DNA of 64,000 bases from Heterobilharzia americana (lineage: Eukaryota; Platyhelminthes; Trematoda; Strigeidida; Schistosomatidae): assembly GCA_944470555.2 (NCBI GenBank), contig OX104134.1, positions 101,116,701-101,180,700 of the forward strand. Direction: 5' to 3'. Made by a program: the position numbers and the translations under genes. How positions within the stretch are numbered: the first letter of the stretch is position 1; every line of letters starts with the position of its first letter. The notes beneath the pieces are model-generated. The model ran no database searches and was not told the DNA's origin. It saw nothing but the letters and a program-made list of their open reading frames with translations. This document shows positions 26,441 through 39,030 of this stretch, piece after piece.

Positions 26441-26757
26441 ATAATAATATATTTCATACAACAAAGGTTACATGAATACAAACCAGTTTACAGGTTTGAT
26501 CACTTTGGTAATGAGAGATGACTATTATGTACAGTGTTATGCTATACATTAGATGCTGTGATTTATGGCATACAGGAGGTGTGTTGAAGCAGGCTCAGCT
26601 CAAGTTTGAAGATTATCCGGTCATCGTTTGAATCATCCAATATTCTTGAAGGTGAGGCCGCACCACAGTCATTACCTTGAGGTGTGCGCATTCGTCATAA
26701 CGTTTTGGTGGCAATATTTCCCACTGACGAATGCGATTTGTAGGATTCCATTTGAAT
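26441..26757 (-). repeat. Repeat family A, copy 2 (right arm of inverted repeat)
   Basis: It is the reverse complement of 23071-23387 at 316 of 317 positions. On the minus strand it begins abruptly (ATTCAAATGG) and ends in an ATT-rich tail (ATTATTATTATCATTG), the look of a 5'-truncated retrocopy. Its near identity to copy 1 instead suggests recent duplication or inversion. Confidence 0.9.
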
Positions 26758-29700
26758 TTTTACATCAAATTGTCTTGTTTTCTATACACGAAGACTCCTA
26801 TCACCCCGATCACTTATGCCCAGACTTACTTCGTATTCAGAGGTCTCTGAATACGCCTCTGCACACGCCCATATGCATGACGCTTACTTATTTCTTATCC
26901 TTAGATTCTTTCTCGGACGCGTCAACTGATGTGCCCGCCATTCAGAAAAATAGTTTCAGCGATATGTTTTGTATTTATCATACATTAAAGGCCACTGAAT
27001 ACTATTTTACCGTGGTTTATTACTGATGAGACACTGGATTTAGGGGATTTCCACTACCTGGACTGAGAAGGATATGATAAAAAATTTTGGTAAAAAAATG
27101 TTACCGGAGATTTTCCACCAATAACTGTTATAACCGTATCTGTAAGATGATATACGCCTGTAAATTCAGGAATAAATTACTATTATTTATCGTCTGAGGG
27201 AACAATAGTCATCAGAACAGAGGTTAGATGAACGTTGGCTTTGCGAGGCGGCACTGACCAGGCAGCACAGCTCGGTCAGTACTGGCCGCAATTTAGGTTC
27301 GCTTAGCTGCCGGGATCTAAAGAAGGTGAGGAAGAGGCAAGTGATACGACAGGGGGTTGGGTGACAGTAATGGGAGAAGAGGGTTGCTCGGGAAAATTAT
27401 TGGCTGGTTTAGTAGCCAATGCATGAGTTGGAAGGGAGTCGGTGGTGCCTCCAAGCGCATTGTGCCACTTAGTCCTGCCATGGCTCACTGGCGCGCTGAG
27501 GGAAAGTTCCGTATTGAGGTTGAAAGGCGTTTGAGGGTGGGTCTCTTTTAGTTGAAAAAGTCGGTGGGCTTCCAAGCTGAGTGCTACCTCGCTCTAGCTC
27601 GTTGGCAGGAACAGCTGGGTCTGTAGCTAGTATTCCTGAACAAGGTAGACTCAACAGGAGGAAATGGTCATGCACATTTTACGAAGCAAAATACAATTGG
27701 AGGAAGTGGATATAAAATTCTAGGGTTCACGTGACGCGCCGGTTAAATGTTTCCCTACCCAACGTGATCGAACTCATCGGGCTGTTGAAGGTTTAAACCA
27801 GTAGGGAAAAACTGAAACGACGCATCGATTAATAAAATCGCTTTCGCCTTTGAAGGGCTTTTATATCTGGAGCTACGTGAACGCACTAAAGTCCGGATGT
27901 CATTTCGGTCTTGATCAGGGAGCTAATGGACTCACCTATCGTGGTTGATGTGTCTGGGCAATCTAGATGACGCCCGGATTTCCGGTGTTGCCTTCAGCAA
28001 CTCTGAACTCCTGAACGGTCGGCAACCTTGAGTGTGTGTGAAGTCAGAACTTCCCTATACCCACCATGTCCTCCTGTGGATGTTTACACTACTGACATCC
28101 TTTATTTTAATAACATGCAACACTTTTATTTTCCGGCGGTTGCATAATTGGGGATTCATATTACCTACCGTGGGGAAACATGTAACCTACACAGGGATTT
28201 GTTCATACCCGTATACAAGGCGTGTCCTCACATTCAGGAGAGAATACTATACACCTACCAAGCCGTTTTATCGAATGGGCTCATGAGGAGCCGGGCACGT
28301 CATTGCTGTCTAAAACCTAATCATTCTCAATTGGATTCATGTGGCGGAGCCCAAAACTTATCATTGCCAAATTGCTTGTGGGCATTATTAGCAAAGACAA
28401 ATAGGGAACCAAGTTGGTAAAACGCACTTGGAGGAGAAATTTGTTAGTCGGAAATAAAGACGGGAAGAAGCATCAAAACTTATCTGTCCACAGATGGCTA
28501 AACTGTGGATATTGAACGTGCCGCTGCTGTTGGGCGCAAAAAAGAGGAAAAACCGCGGATATTGACCTGCAAACCCTCAAACCTTTAAACAATCTGCAAA
28601 ACTTAGGAAAACTCACCAGCGTCTTAGATGACTACTTAGCTACTATTTAAACAACTTATACGCTCATTTATATGCTTTAGACCTGGTTTTATTTTGCGGT
28701 GAGGATGTGAACTACAGGTTATCTGAATGACGCTTTTGAGACACCGACATCATTTAACCCTGGGAAACAAATGTATTAAGAATGGCCCGGATAACGTAGG
28801 CGTCTCCAGATCTAGTGCGGCCATGCACGTCTACAAGGAAAGAAAACTTTATTCCCAGACCAAACCCTTCTCGCAGTGATAGTATGTGATCCGAAGCCTG
28901 CGTCCATATTTCCTCAGTGAGCCACTGGCCATGGAGGCGACCTACAACAGAAATCCACGCAAGAAACAGAGGGACGGTCAAGTCGGCATCGTATATATCC
29001 AACCAGTATCCAGAAATTCACCTTTTTAAAGGCATGCAGCGAGAAAAACAGGGACAATGAAGAGTGAAGTTTAAAATGTGAAAATTATATAAATGGGCAG
29101 CTGGCGAAAAAGTAGAAAGACCGGTGGAATTGCTTCTAGAACTTCTAGGATTTTTCTGAGATTCCTTCCGAGGCAAAAGAAAAATGCGGGTGGGGTCACG
29201 ATACATGGCATAAACCTGGATGTGAATACCCTTAGAAGAAACCTGTCTGTGTGCTGGGCACTTACAGAACCAGGCTATACAGTTTGCTAATCACTTGGGC
29301 CTGGGAACACGTCGGCTGATGCACGTAGACGATACTTCGCCACTACTTATTATCTGAACTGGTCGCATCAGAGATATCCAAGTCTGGAGCCCTTTGCGAT
29401 GTGTAATACGCGACTTCTGCTTCAAAGATCCCAGGTTAGTGCCTTATAAACCTTGTGTACGTCCACCGCTGGAATAGTTTTTATTTATGTTGGGTGGTAC
29501 GAGCATTAGGGAGCAACTAAACATAGAGGGCGTCCAAAGATGTTTTACACCTAGATTACCGGGATACGGGCGAAAGCATGACACGTCCATGTTCATGACT
29601 CTAAATCTGGAACCGCCTCGAACGAATGGCCTAAAACTGACCCTACGCCCTCCTTCGATATGATATGTAAATCAATATTTGCAGCCAGTGGTAGGCTCCA

Positions 29701-32700
29701 CTTCGAACACAGCAGTTTCCACGGTCTGTGCCACCACTACTATAACGCTACACCGAAGCCGTCCAAGCCCTCCCTTAGCCCAGATTTCTTTGCCTTAGAG
29801 TTCCCTCAGATTTGGAACGGACCTCCTATTAAGGTGGAGGCCTTTGAATCCCGGAAGTTATTCAGTTACCAATTAACATTTTATTAGCTGGCACCTTACT
29901 GGGTGTGCTATCATTATCCTATATGAAGCTACATGCATTAGTCCCTCCTAGTGTCTGAGTAAGACTTGCACTGCAACCACACTGAACTTTCATCCGCAAC
30001 GCCGGCCAGCTTTTATCACAGCTTCTCACTCTACGCTAAATGCGCACATCTCGTTCCACCCGGCACAGTAGACAAAGATGCAAGTCCTAAACCGTATAAA
30101 AGTATGTAAGTTGTGTTCTTGTAAGTCGGACGAACAAAGTGACGACTCAGTGAATAAACCTAAGTAAAGAGAGACATTTGCACGCCAAAATAACCCCCCA
30201 TTGCGATTATTTTTGCTTTCTCTGCTAACTCTTTTGAAATACGCGGATATTTTACTCGCAGTCGTAGTACTCAGTAAGATCATCATTCCCTGATGTTAAC
30301 TGGTAGGAGAATACATAAAATCTCTAGTCCGTACTCACTAAAGAGTGGTAAGCAACAATTACCTTGCGTATTTTCATTCAGTATGTTGTCATCATTATCA
30401 TTAAACAAAATATGGTAAGTGTAGAATTAGAAGTAACAGCTTCAGGGTTTATTAGTCTTCAGCAATGCATTTACTGATCAAATGAGAAACCTGAATTTTT
30501 TCTTAGTGTGCAGGCGAGGCTTCAACTTGCCGATCGTGTTAGTTTATGCACACTTACTCTACTGCTACACCTTATTTTAACGACACGGGACACCTCTTCG
30601 TGACCGGGTGCGTGGGGACTAGGGCTACCTCTCCTACAGAAACGTGTAGTTTGCAAAGACATTTGTCCACGCCCGAAACGTCTGATGCACTAGGCTGTAC
30701 ATTCCCCCAACAGCCCGATCACACGTCTACTTTATATGAAACTGTGGAAAGTGTTAGGAGCATTCGCTTGGATTTGTTGAAGCGTTGGCGGTGCACAAAT
30801 TTATGTTTCACTATGAGTGCAAAAACGGTTTGTCCTTGCGTTAAGCTCATTCTGGTTATGCTCATGTTATCGCATTACGAAGGTTGCCTTCAGATCTTAT
30901 CCTTCTGCCCTGATTGGCTTCCTCGTTATTAAATCCCTTTTTGTCACGTCTGTCCTCTCCCCACTCTCATACCTTAACGAGCAACTTTAGGATCGGATTT
31001 TTCATACTCGCAAAAATGAAGTGCCCGTACATCAAGGACCGTACACTATTATCATCTTCCCAGTGGAGGTATCACAATCTCTGTGAGGTGTAGGTTCTTC
31101 TTTTTGTTTCTGAAGAGAAGGTTGTGGTGGTTCTACCAGGAGTGAGGTTTAGACCATGGTCAGGACAGCTTTTTTGGGTGACTTATAATAACGCTTTTTC
31201 ATTATCCCAATCTATTTATGCTGGAACTTCTCCTTCCCCTTGAAAGCCTTCAGTGACCCGTTGTAGGGTTTCCGCATGGGGTCTCAGTGTAGCATTACAA
31301 TGAGCAAGGACGTGCATGTAAATTAGGGCCATTTTTCAGAGTGCTCATCGACACTGTATTCGGGTCGATATTGGTTGAAGCAGATGTTGTTTGAGTCTAG
31401 GATTCGGGCATAGTCATGGATACTAGCAAGTTTCGGCCCACTACATCACCAAGCGGCCAGTTCCCGGGAGAATGCAGCGTACCCAGTATGCCCACATTCA
31501 GTGTGAAGCGGGCGCTGAGAAAAACTGAGGTAAGGGAGTCAGTGCGCTTCACAACGTTAACATACCTTAAAAAAGAAGTAGAAGCGCCCTACCGGTGTTA
31601 GAAATCGAGCAACACGAAATGGTCCCAGTAACAATACTTGCTTTTAAATATGCAGGTACATAACACTCCTCAGATGTGAATAAATTTGTGTGTGAATTAC
31701 ATACGTTTTTCGGGCATGCAATGTCAGGTCCCGCCTGTAGAGCCACCACGAAATATAAGTTCTACACACCGACGAAATGCGTTCGCATCCTGACCGATTC
31801 AGCAGCTTTTGGAAGGTAACAGACTCATTGTTGCCCTCCGGCGGCTGTCAGAACAGAGTGACCTCCAAGCCTCGGAAGTCTTCTTTCAACCAGCCTCCGG
31901 CTAGCTATTTAGGAAGCAATACCAGGCGTTCAGAAGGCCCCGGGTCAGCCCGAGTAATTATCGTTACACGCCAGCAGGTGGGAGAATTAAGGGGTTTGTG
32001 CGTTACAGCGAATCCAATGAGTGACGAGTAACTAAAATACAAATCTCTAGAGTCCTCAAACCCAAAGCAAAACCAACCAAATCCACAACACTTGGTTGCT
32101 GGATAACATGCATGTGTTCAAGCAGTGGGTGGGACCTGTAAAAGCCTCGGTTTCAACGGACACCGCGGTTTCTAGCCAAAACGAAATACTCTGGTGACTC
32201 CAGACAACGTGAGAGGTCCAATATAGTCGTACAGGCAAATAGAATGAAGTCAAACAAAATGAATAGTTAATGCTTCTAGATACATTATGAGAACAAAATA
32301 AAGCACACAACACTCCCCCACTAAAGAACTTTGGCTTCTTTTCGCAGCCACTAGCGTCCTGTAACATTTATCGTATCAGACGGACTCGCCCAAATACACA
32401 TATATTCCTGAGTGGTCACAAGGGCTTACACCAGTACGCCCAGGGGTCCCCCACCGACTACTTTTCATCCGGCGCCTCTGAGAGACGTCTCAGGAATGTC
32501 TCTAATGGGCGTCACCTTTAATGTTTTTGCTCTTACTTTTCTAACTAACCCATCTTCAGTGCACTCCACTCGCTGTGACAGTCCTAAAGGCCATTTATTT
32601 CTACCCCAATATCCGAGGCTGTCATGACCAAGCCATCTGCTTGGGTGTTTCGCCCAAAATCCATTCCCTTATCCCGTTGCCGTAACAATGAAACATACTT

Positions 32701-35335
32701 CTTAGACCAACGTTCTCAAAATATTTCTGCAAGATAATTATTTACCTCTGCGTTTTGAGCCCTGAAGTTCAGCGTGTTTCGGTCATTTAGCAGCCTGAGG
32801 CAAAGACATTTTACGGAAATGAGTTTGAAGCTTGACGAACTTTGGTAATGAGTGGAGATGACATAATATACGCGTAGAATGCCACTCATGGTGCTGTTGA
32901 CACAAAGGTCAACGGCTTTCAGTCGATGTATGTGACAAAACCACCACCTTCTGCTAGACGAAAGTTCATGAAGGAGCCGCAAACGGCAAGCGGATTTGTT
33001 TTACCGCGTTTCGCGTGCAGAGGAAATGAACTGCCACCCACTTGTGGTCCGAGGGCCTTTGTGATACTGCTCGACGTCGACATTTCTCAGGGTAAACCTA
33101 GATCTTGTTGAACCGAAATTGTGACGCCTGTCTCGAGTTATGGCTAAAAGTTATTCCCAAATGAACGTAGTTGGGTCTCGTTTCCGCCAACACTGAGCAA
33201 CAGAAGTGAGGCAGGTTTCTCGTTCTTAGTCGCCTTCAGGTATGATGTTGTAAGGAGTGGGCTCCAGTGTGAGTGACAAGCTGAAACAAGTAGGATTTCT
33301 TGCTGCTTTCGAGGTTGTAATTGTCACCGTCTACCCACTGGAAGCAACTGATTGCTGCATTTTTTCGTAGGCACGCTGAAAAGTGCAAATTGGCACCTGT
33401 GCTCAAGGCTCTAGTTACTTCATATTAAGAGAGGTGATAATGACCCTAGGCCCTCAGGCTTCTATCTTTCATTGCACGGTAGTGGGCTGTGTAAAATTAC
33501 CATGCACCGCAAAAATTAATTCCCTTATATCATGCTTGTTTCTGGGTTGCCCTCTGTTACTTACTGATGCCTGCATTTCTGAGCAACATATTCCAGGCTA
33601 GCAAGGATGCTGCAGCCCAGTGGACTTAACTGAGGCATTCCAGGAAACGGTGCTATCAAAGCCATTCTTCAGCCGGAAAGAGGTAGAGGCTGCAGTTATT
33701 GGGCCGCAGAGAGTAAGTGACCGTCTCTGCTTACAACGCGCCAGTAGAACACTCACAACTCGTCGCCATCCATGCTGACACTTGCTTCTGGTACCTTTAA
33801 AGAGGCTCAGTTTCACGAGTATGTCATATTTACTTGTTGCCTGCTCGAATTTTGTAGGCGGTGGCGAAACGTGAGATAGACGGTTATCGCACACTGAACA
33901 AACTTGATGACGAATTCCCAGCAGATGTTGCATCTACAAAAGAGTCCTCGGCGTATGAAGCAAGCGTCGTACTTTCCTGATACTAATGAGAAGTGCGGGT
34001 TTACGAGAGTTGAAATATGCCTCCACTATAGTTGTGTCACCCAGACATTTCTTCAATGAGGGCAATATACGGGACCCGTTTGACTGAAGGCACGGCCAGA
34101 AGAAAATAAGCATGTACTGAAACTACTTGCGTTTTCCACTGAAATATACCTTTAGTTGCAGTCTATTTTTATTTTCATTTTCTTGCTCATAGTTAACGCG
34201 TCAGTGCCTGCAAGTAGGAAAGCGTGAATGATACCCGTATGCGTGCCACGAGCATGAGTACTTGTCCGCAGTCGCTGTAATGCAAACTTGTTTCTAGATA
34301 ACACCCTTATTCCTAGGGATGTCTTCCTCAGTACACGTCCAAGGCTTTATGCCAGTGACTTGCGTTTGTATCAAATAATTAAAGAACTAGCTTCCTCACA
34401 GGAAATATCATTTCAAAAGAGGTCGGTTCATGTATGGCTTTTGCTTGCGCAGATTATATTTATTGCAGTCATTGAGTGCCTAGCAGTGTGATTGCTAAAT
34501 CCTTTATTCGAGGGACAGGAAGCCAGAATTATCATCATGACAGAAAATAGTTGGCTTTTTGCATAGTCAGCCAGTGTGGATCAATGGGACACCTGCTCAG
34601 TGACATGTAGAAAATTACAGCAGCGGGGAAAGTAATACACATATTGTGTAAGGTAACGGTGTATTTCGAATGATGAATCATAGGAATGCTTGCCATTTTT
34701 AGGGCAGTGTCCAGACGTTATCCTTCGCAGTTAAGCCGATTAAGTTCAGAAATAATGAATCACCATGCCAAGCAAAGTTTTCCGGGGTGAGCAATTGTCT
34801 GGATATTGTTGGTCACAAATATTTTTTGCAAAAGCCATCGAGTTAAGCAGCAGCAGTAAAAATTAAAATGGATAGAATCACCCAGTACGAGAGATATCCT
34901 GACAGCAGTCAGTCATATAATCCGCTAGAGTGCACTGCATATCGTGTGTTGAGCATAAATGAAGCTGTAAATGTGCGATTACTCAATCGATTCGTACATG
35001 TGAAGCTAGAGCTAAATACTGGGATGAACAAATGGGGAGTTTGAGACTAGTATTTTATGGCGTCACACGGGATGCAGAGATTTTTTGGGCTTGTGACGTT
35101 GTAGGCAGACATTTGAATAAATTATCCAAAGTATGCTAAACGCCTAGCGCTAAATACTAGCAAACCATGCAAATGGACTAACAACGTCGACTGGTTGTAA
35201 CGTAAACTTCAAACATTGGGTGCTTTCGTCCCTAATAGTGGAACCTATTTGTGATGGGAGACGAAAATGTATGCTTGTCTCATAATTTGCAGCAGGTTTT
35301 AATTAGATTATGCATATCAGTGGCTTGGTATGTGA
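26758..35335. other. Unassigned GC-richer region
   Basis: About 8.6 kb with many short open frames on both strands and no domain I can support. The longest is 30546-30932 (+, 128 codons), Cys/Thr-rich and not recognised. A frame at 29660-29887 (+) ends with an F..IWNGPP pattern, faintly like the tail of non-LTR reverse transcriptases, too weak for a call. The region probably is old transposon DNA. Confidence 0.35.
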
Positions 35336-35339
35336 ATTA

Positions 35340-35665
35340 TTTTACACCAAGTACTATTTTGTAAACTTTCAAGAGTTATCAATTTGAGGGTGCTTGTAAA
35401 CCGGCATTCATATTGAATCTATTATATGAAAACAAGAATTATTTTTATTTTGAACTTGACACTCTGCATACACTAAAAAGTGGAATTTTTCTATCTGTCT
35501 GGTATCTATCACGATCTTTGATGTTTTGATGGAGCTTGATGGCCTCGCTTCTACACTATTCAGGACCCATAAAATCTTGTAGATTTTCCGACACGCATCA
35601 ACGTGATGATGCCTGTGAACTGGCATCTCTCATGTTAAGTTGCTAATCTGAGAATAAAATATTTA
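35340..35665 (+). repeat. Repeat family B, copy 1 (with a second, worn unit)
   Basis: The end GATGCCTGTGAACTGGCATC, CTCATGTTAAGTTGCTAATC, GAATAAAATATTTATTTATT (35606-35670) is the reverse complement of the start of the copies at 37850, 40965 and 48365. About 200 bases upstream, CTTGTAAACCGGCATTCAT resembles the same 3' motif again. Confidence 0.65.
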
Positions 35666-35749
35666 TTTATTTAACCATAAGTAGCTCTTTGACCAGCACA
35701 GTGAACTCACCTATACGTTTGTCAAGGTTGATATACTTCCGTTTAGTGT

Positions 35750-36190
35750 TTTTGATCCCCTGTTTCAAATATCGCCTGATGCGTTCTCCTGATATTCATT
35801 CTTCGGGTCCACCTAACCAGTCCTTAATCTCTAGGACGTCGTAGTAATCGGATTTGTCGGCATAAACCCTGCCATCTTGACTTTACGAGGAATGCACATT
35901 ATCCAAGGTCACGACTGTGCCACCCGCCCTGCCTCTCAGAATATTCGATGCTCCAAACAATGGCCGAATAATTCCTAATTTCGAACTGAGCTTGCTTCAA
36001 CCTTCAGAACAATTAATTTTTTATCTGTTATTGTCTGTGAAGCATTAAAATGCTTTCCCTGAACTAAACTCCAATGAGTCATGAGTAACGGTGTACATAC
36101 CAATCAGTTCACGGTGACAAAGTGATCAAACCGGTAAACTGGTCTGTTTTCGTGCAGCTTGTGTTGTATGAAATCTATATCAAATTATTG
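35750..36190 (+). repeat. Repeat family A, copy 3 (diverged)
   Basis: It aligns with 22985-23387 throughout. Landmarks are CCACCTAACCAGTCCT, GAATATTCGATGCTCCAAAC, GAGCTTGCTTCAAC, AAAGTGATCAAACCGGTAAA and TTGTATGAAAT. The substitution load is high, so this is an old copy. Confidence 0.75.
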
Positions 36191-37845
36191 CCTTATCGTG
36201 AGGAAGTTCGTCCTAGTAACTGTTTCGAAATGCTCGGCTGCTACTGTTGAGGTTGTGTTTCTTAACCGATAGGCAGTTTTGTTTATGAACCACATGTCTA
36301 TGTATGAATTTTATGTCGGTCTTCTTCAGGTACCTTATAAAACGGCATCAAGTTCACTCTAAGCCTCCGTCTTCACAGTGACTCAAGTCCTGGTATGTCG
36401 CATCCGGTGGCATAATTTATGTTTTTATCCTGGTTGGCTATTCTTACCGTAAAACATCTTTACACTCCTTTGACTTTCAGTTTATTCGTAACCCGTATGC
36501 TGTTGTAAATAAATGAGCGATATTCGAGCGGCGGTCAGACACACGTCTCACGGAGGATAACTCTGGATTCAGTACTACAGATGTTTTATGATAAAAAACT
36601 TACCACTGCTTGATTTCGGAAGCTGTGTGGATATGCGCTCAAAGGAGGTCAGGTTGGGGGAATATCGCAGCCCTAGGTCTGGTACAGACTTCAGTTTTGG
36701 GGGTGAACGCCCGTTTATCTCTTCTCGTCCTCTCCCGGGATATATTGGAAGGGTTGTTACACGATAGAAACCTGTAATCGTGTATTTAAATACTGCACCT
36801 CAGGCTTGATCAGGCGGTCGAGTCTTTTAACATCAGGGTGATCTCTCACCCCGCAGGACCCTTTGATCTCTTCGGAGCCGCTTGAGGTGAGGGGAGGACA
36901 GTCTACCAAATATCATGCAGATTGTTCCGGTGTGGCAGCATATTCGAGGCAGAATCTGAGACAGCCTGTGATATCGGCGGTGTTGATGCCTATAATTTCA
37001 TCAGCAAATATATCCCAGATTGTTTCTGCAAGCATGCTTCTCAAGCGCAACGTATTTTCCTGTGTATGGCATCAGCGCTGGACTTTCTTGGAAAGGTATC
37101 CAAAAGACTTCTTTCTTAATATGCCGTACACTTCAAGCAAAACATGCACAAAAAGCCAGAATTTATCGGCAGAGCCGAATTACGGGTTTCAAATATGCCG
37201 GGATCTTTTGTGAATGCCAAGTCCAGGGTGCCGTCAAGACGGGTGGAACCGTTGAACATGTCTCCATGACCTAATGATACAAAGTAACTGTCAGCACATG
37301 AAGTAGAATCTTCACCAGCAGTAGGCAAAGAGTTACCCATAACTGTGGGGGCCAGTTCAGTCATTTCGTCAACGAAATTTTAAAAGCCTGAGGAACTGCA
37401 GTCAGGTGTGACCCGACTGTTTGTCACACATATGGGTTTGTGTTTACCCAAACGTTCAGAATGGCAGCAAATGGTAACGCACTCACTTTATTCGTTAGAG
37501 AAGCCAAGGCACATATCGTCGGGAATGGGCCAGCCTGTGTTGGCAAATGAAGTCACTTCCTCACCACATTTCTTCCACGAAAAGCTTAGACCTTGTCCAG
37601 ATAATTAAGAACCATTTGGGCAAACTAAACCGCCATCCCGCAGGTTATGAGGGCTTATTGTCTGCAGCATTATTACGTCCACATTCCGGCTAAAATTTCT
37701 GGATAAGATTGACCAAAGGTAATCAACTTTCTTTGGCGAAGACCTGCAGTTTGCGGTTGGTATTTTCGGAATGGCCATTTGCTTCAGTGTCATACGCTCA
37801 GGAACGCGTCAGCGTCCCATCAACTCGTGAAGCAATAAGTAATAG
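36191..37845. other. Unassigned region
   Basis: A 116-codon plus frame (36863-37213) and an 82-codon minus frame (37116-37364) overlap. Neither contains a recognised motif. Its position upstream of the Penelope-like fragment makes a decayed part of that element possible, but I cannot see an RT motif. Confidence 0.3.
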
Positions 37846-37849
37846 ATAA

Positions 37850-38115
37850 ATAGGCCAATATTTTATTCTCATTTCAAGAGTTTAACTTGAGAGAGGCCAG
37901 TTTACGGGCACCACCAAAGTGATAACTGTAAAGGAATCTCCATTAGCTTGGCTGCCCTAAATAATGCAGGAGGTACCGCATCAAGGTTTATCATGGCTTC
38001 GGGTTATGAACAGAACAGAAAAATATCACTTCGCCGTACATATAGACTGTTTACCAGCTTCGGTCGTCTCCATTCATCATACTTTTTCACAATAAAGTGA
38101 TGCCAAAAATGTAGA
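37850..38115 (-). repeat. Repeat family B, copy 2
   Basis: It aligns with 40970-41240. Landmarks are ATTTTATTCTCATTTC, GAGAGAGGCCAGTTTACGGG, GGTTATGAACAGAACAGAA, AAATATCACTTC and CACAATAAAGTGATGCC. On the minus strand this is the 3' end of an element. Confidence 0.75.
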
Positions 38116-38509
38116 AAACTCGACGTTTGCTTGTTGATCCGAAAAAACAAACTGGAGTGTATGGCACGATTGAGTGACATAGTCGAATGACTGAAACAAT
38201 ATTGGGAGAAATTAGATGTAATATATTCCAGAATAAAGTGAGGTAACCCAGAGTTCAGGCGGGCAGCCTATATGCTAACAGGAATGGATTACTTCAATAA
38301 CTTAATCAAGGGATAAGTGCACAAAACAAACGAGAAGTCTAATAAATTACCGTTGAAAGGAGATCATTATCCTCGAAGCTCCAATTTGAAGTGGACGCAT
38401 CTGGTGGGGTTTTGTTCCACAGGCTGTTCACAGCCACCTGAAGAACGTTCGATGCTGCTGACCTTTTCCCATCGTTTTCTATTCGGCTGGCTACCGTTGC
38501 CCAAAAGAA

Positions 38510-38876
38510 GGCGAACTGCTAGGTTCCGCCGCATCTGTATGCTTTTTTCGAATTCAGCTGCTCCTATGGAGAAAGCTACATAGGTAACAAAACTGAATGG
38601 CTTAACAAAAGCACCTATGAACACCTAACGTCACCGCCAGTAAAGGGATATGTGAGGTCAGTGCAAAGCTTTATTCCGTCTTATCTAGCTGACAGTGGTC
38701 GTGTAATAGATAGAAACAAAGTGTTTAAAATCACTCATCGCGGTCCACGAGATCCTCCGGATAAAATTCCCACCCAGATATCACATATTGCTGGTGCCAA
38801 GCGAATCAGAGAAAATAACCACAAACTTTGTGTACAAAAACGTTTGTGCAAGTCCTGTCTCTGCCTCTCCTAGAGT
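38510..38876 (+). pseudogene. Penelope-like element fragment, GIY-YIG endonuclease domain
   Basis: From about 38547 the frame reads FEFSCSYGESYIG, matching the Cys-containing entry and (S/T)YIG core of the GIY-YIG nuclease at the C-terminus of Penelope-like retroelements. ITHRGPRDPP and a final NNHKLCVQKR segment sit where the family has its closing motif, ending at the stop at 38871-38873. The Arg and Glu positions of the active site appear altered (GNKTEWLNK; YEH is retained). Schistosomes are known to contain Penelope elements. The reverse transcriptase part is not recognisable upstream. Confidence 0.55.
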
Positions 38877-38929
38877 AAACCTAATAAATGAATAAATTTA
38901 ATTTCCATCATCTGCCCCCTTTTATAATA

Positions 38930-39030
38930 TATATTTCATACAACATAAGATACATGAAAACAAACCCGTTTACAGGTATGGACTCCATGGCAATATGAAC
39001 TCATTGTCACGTACAGTAACGAGCAATGCA
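38930..39030 (-). repeat. Repeat family A, copy 4 (short)
   Basis: ATATATATTTCATACAACA, GATACATGAAAACAAACC and CGTTTACAGGTATGG match the minus-strand form of the family A end at 26446-26495. It lies just after the Penelope-like fragment in the opposite orientation. Confidence 0.65.

Noticed and set aside
30546..30932. 128-codon plus frame
   Set aside because: No start context, domain or homology I recognise. The GC-richer DNA around it yields many such frames by chance.
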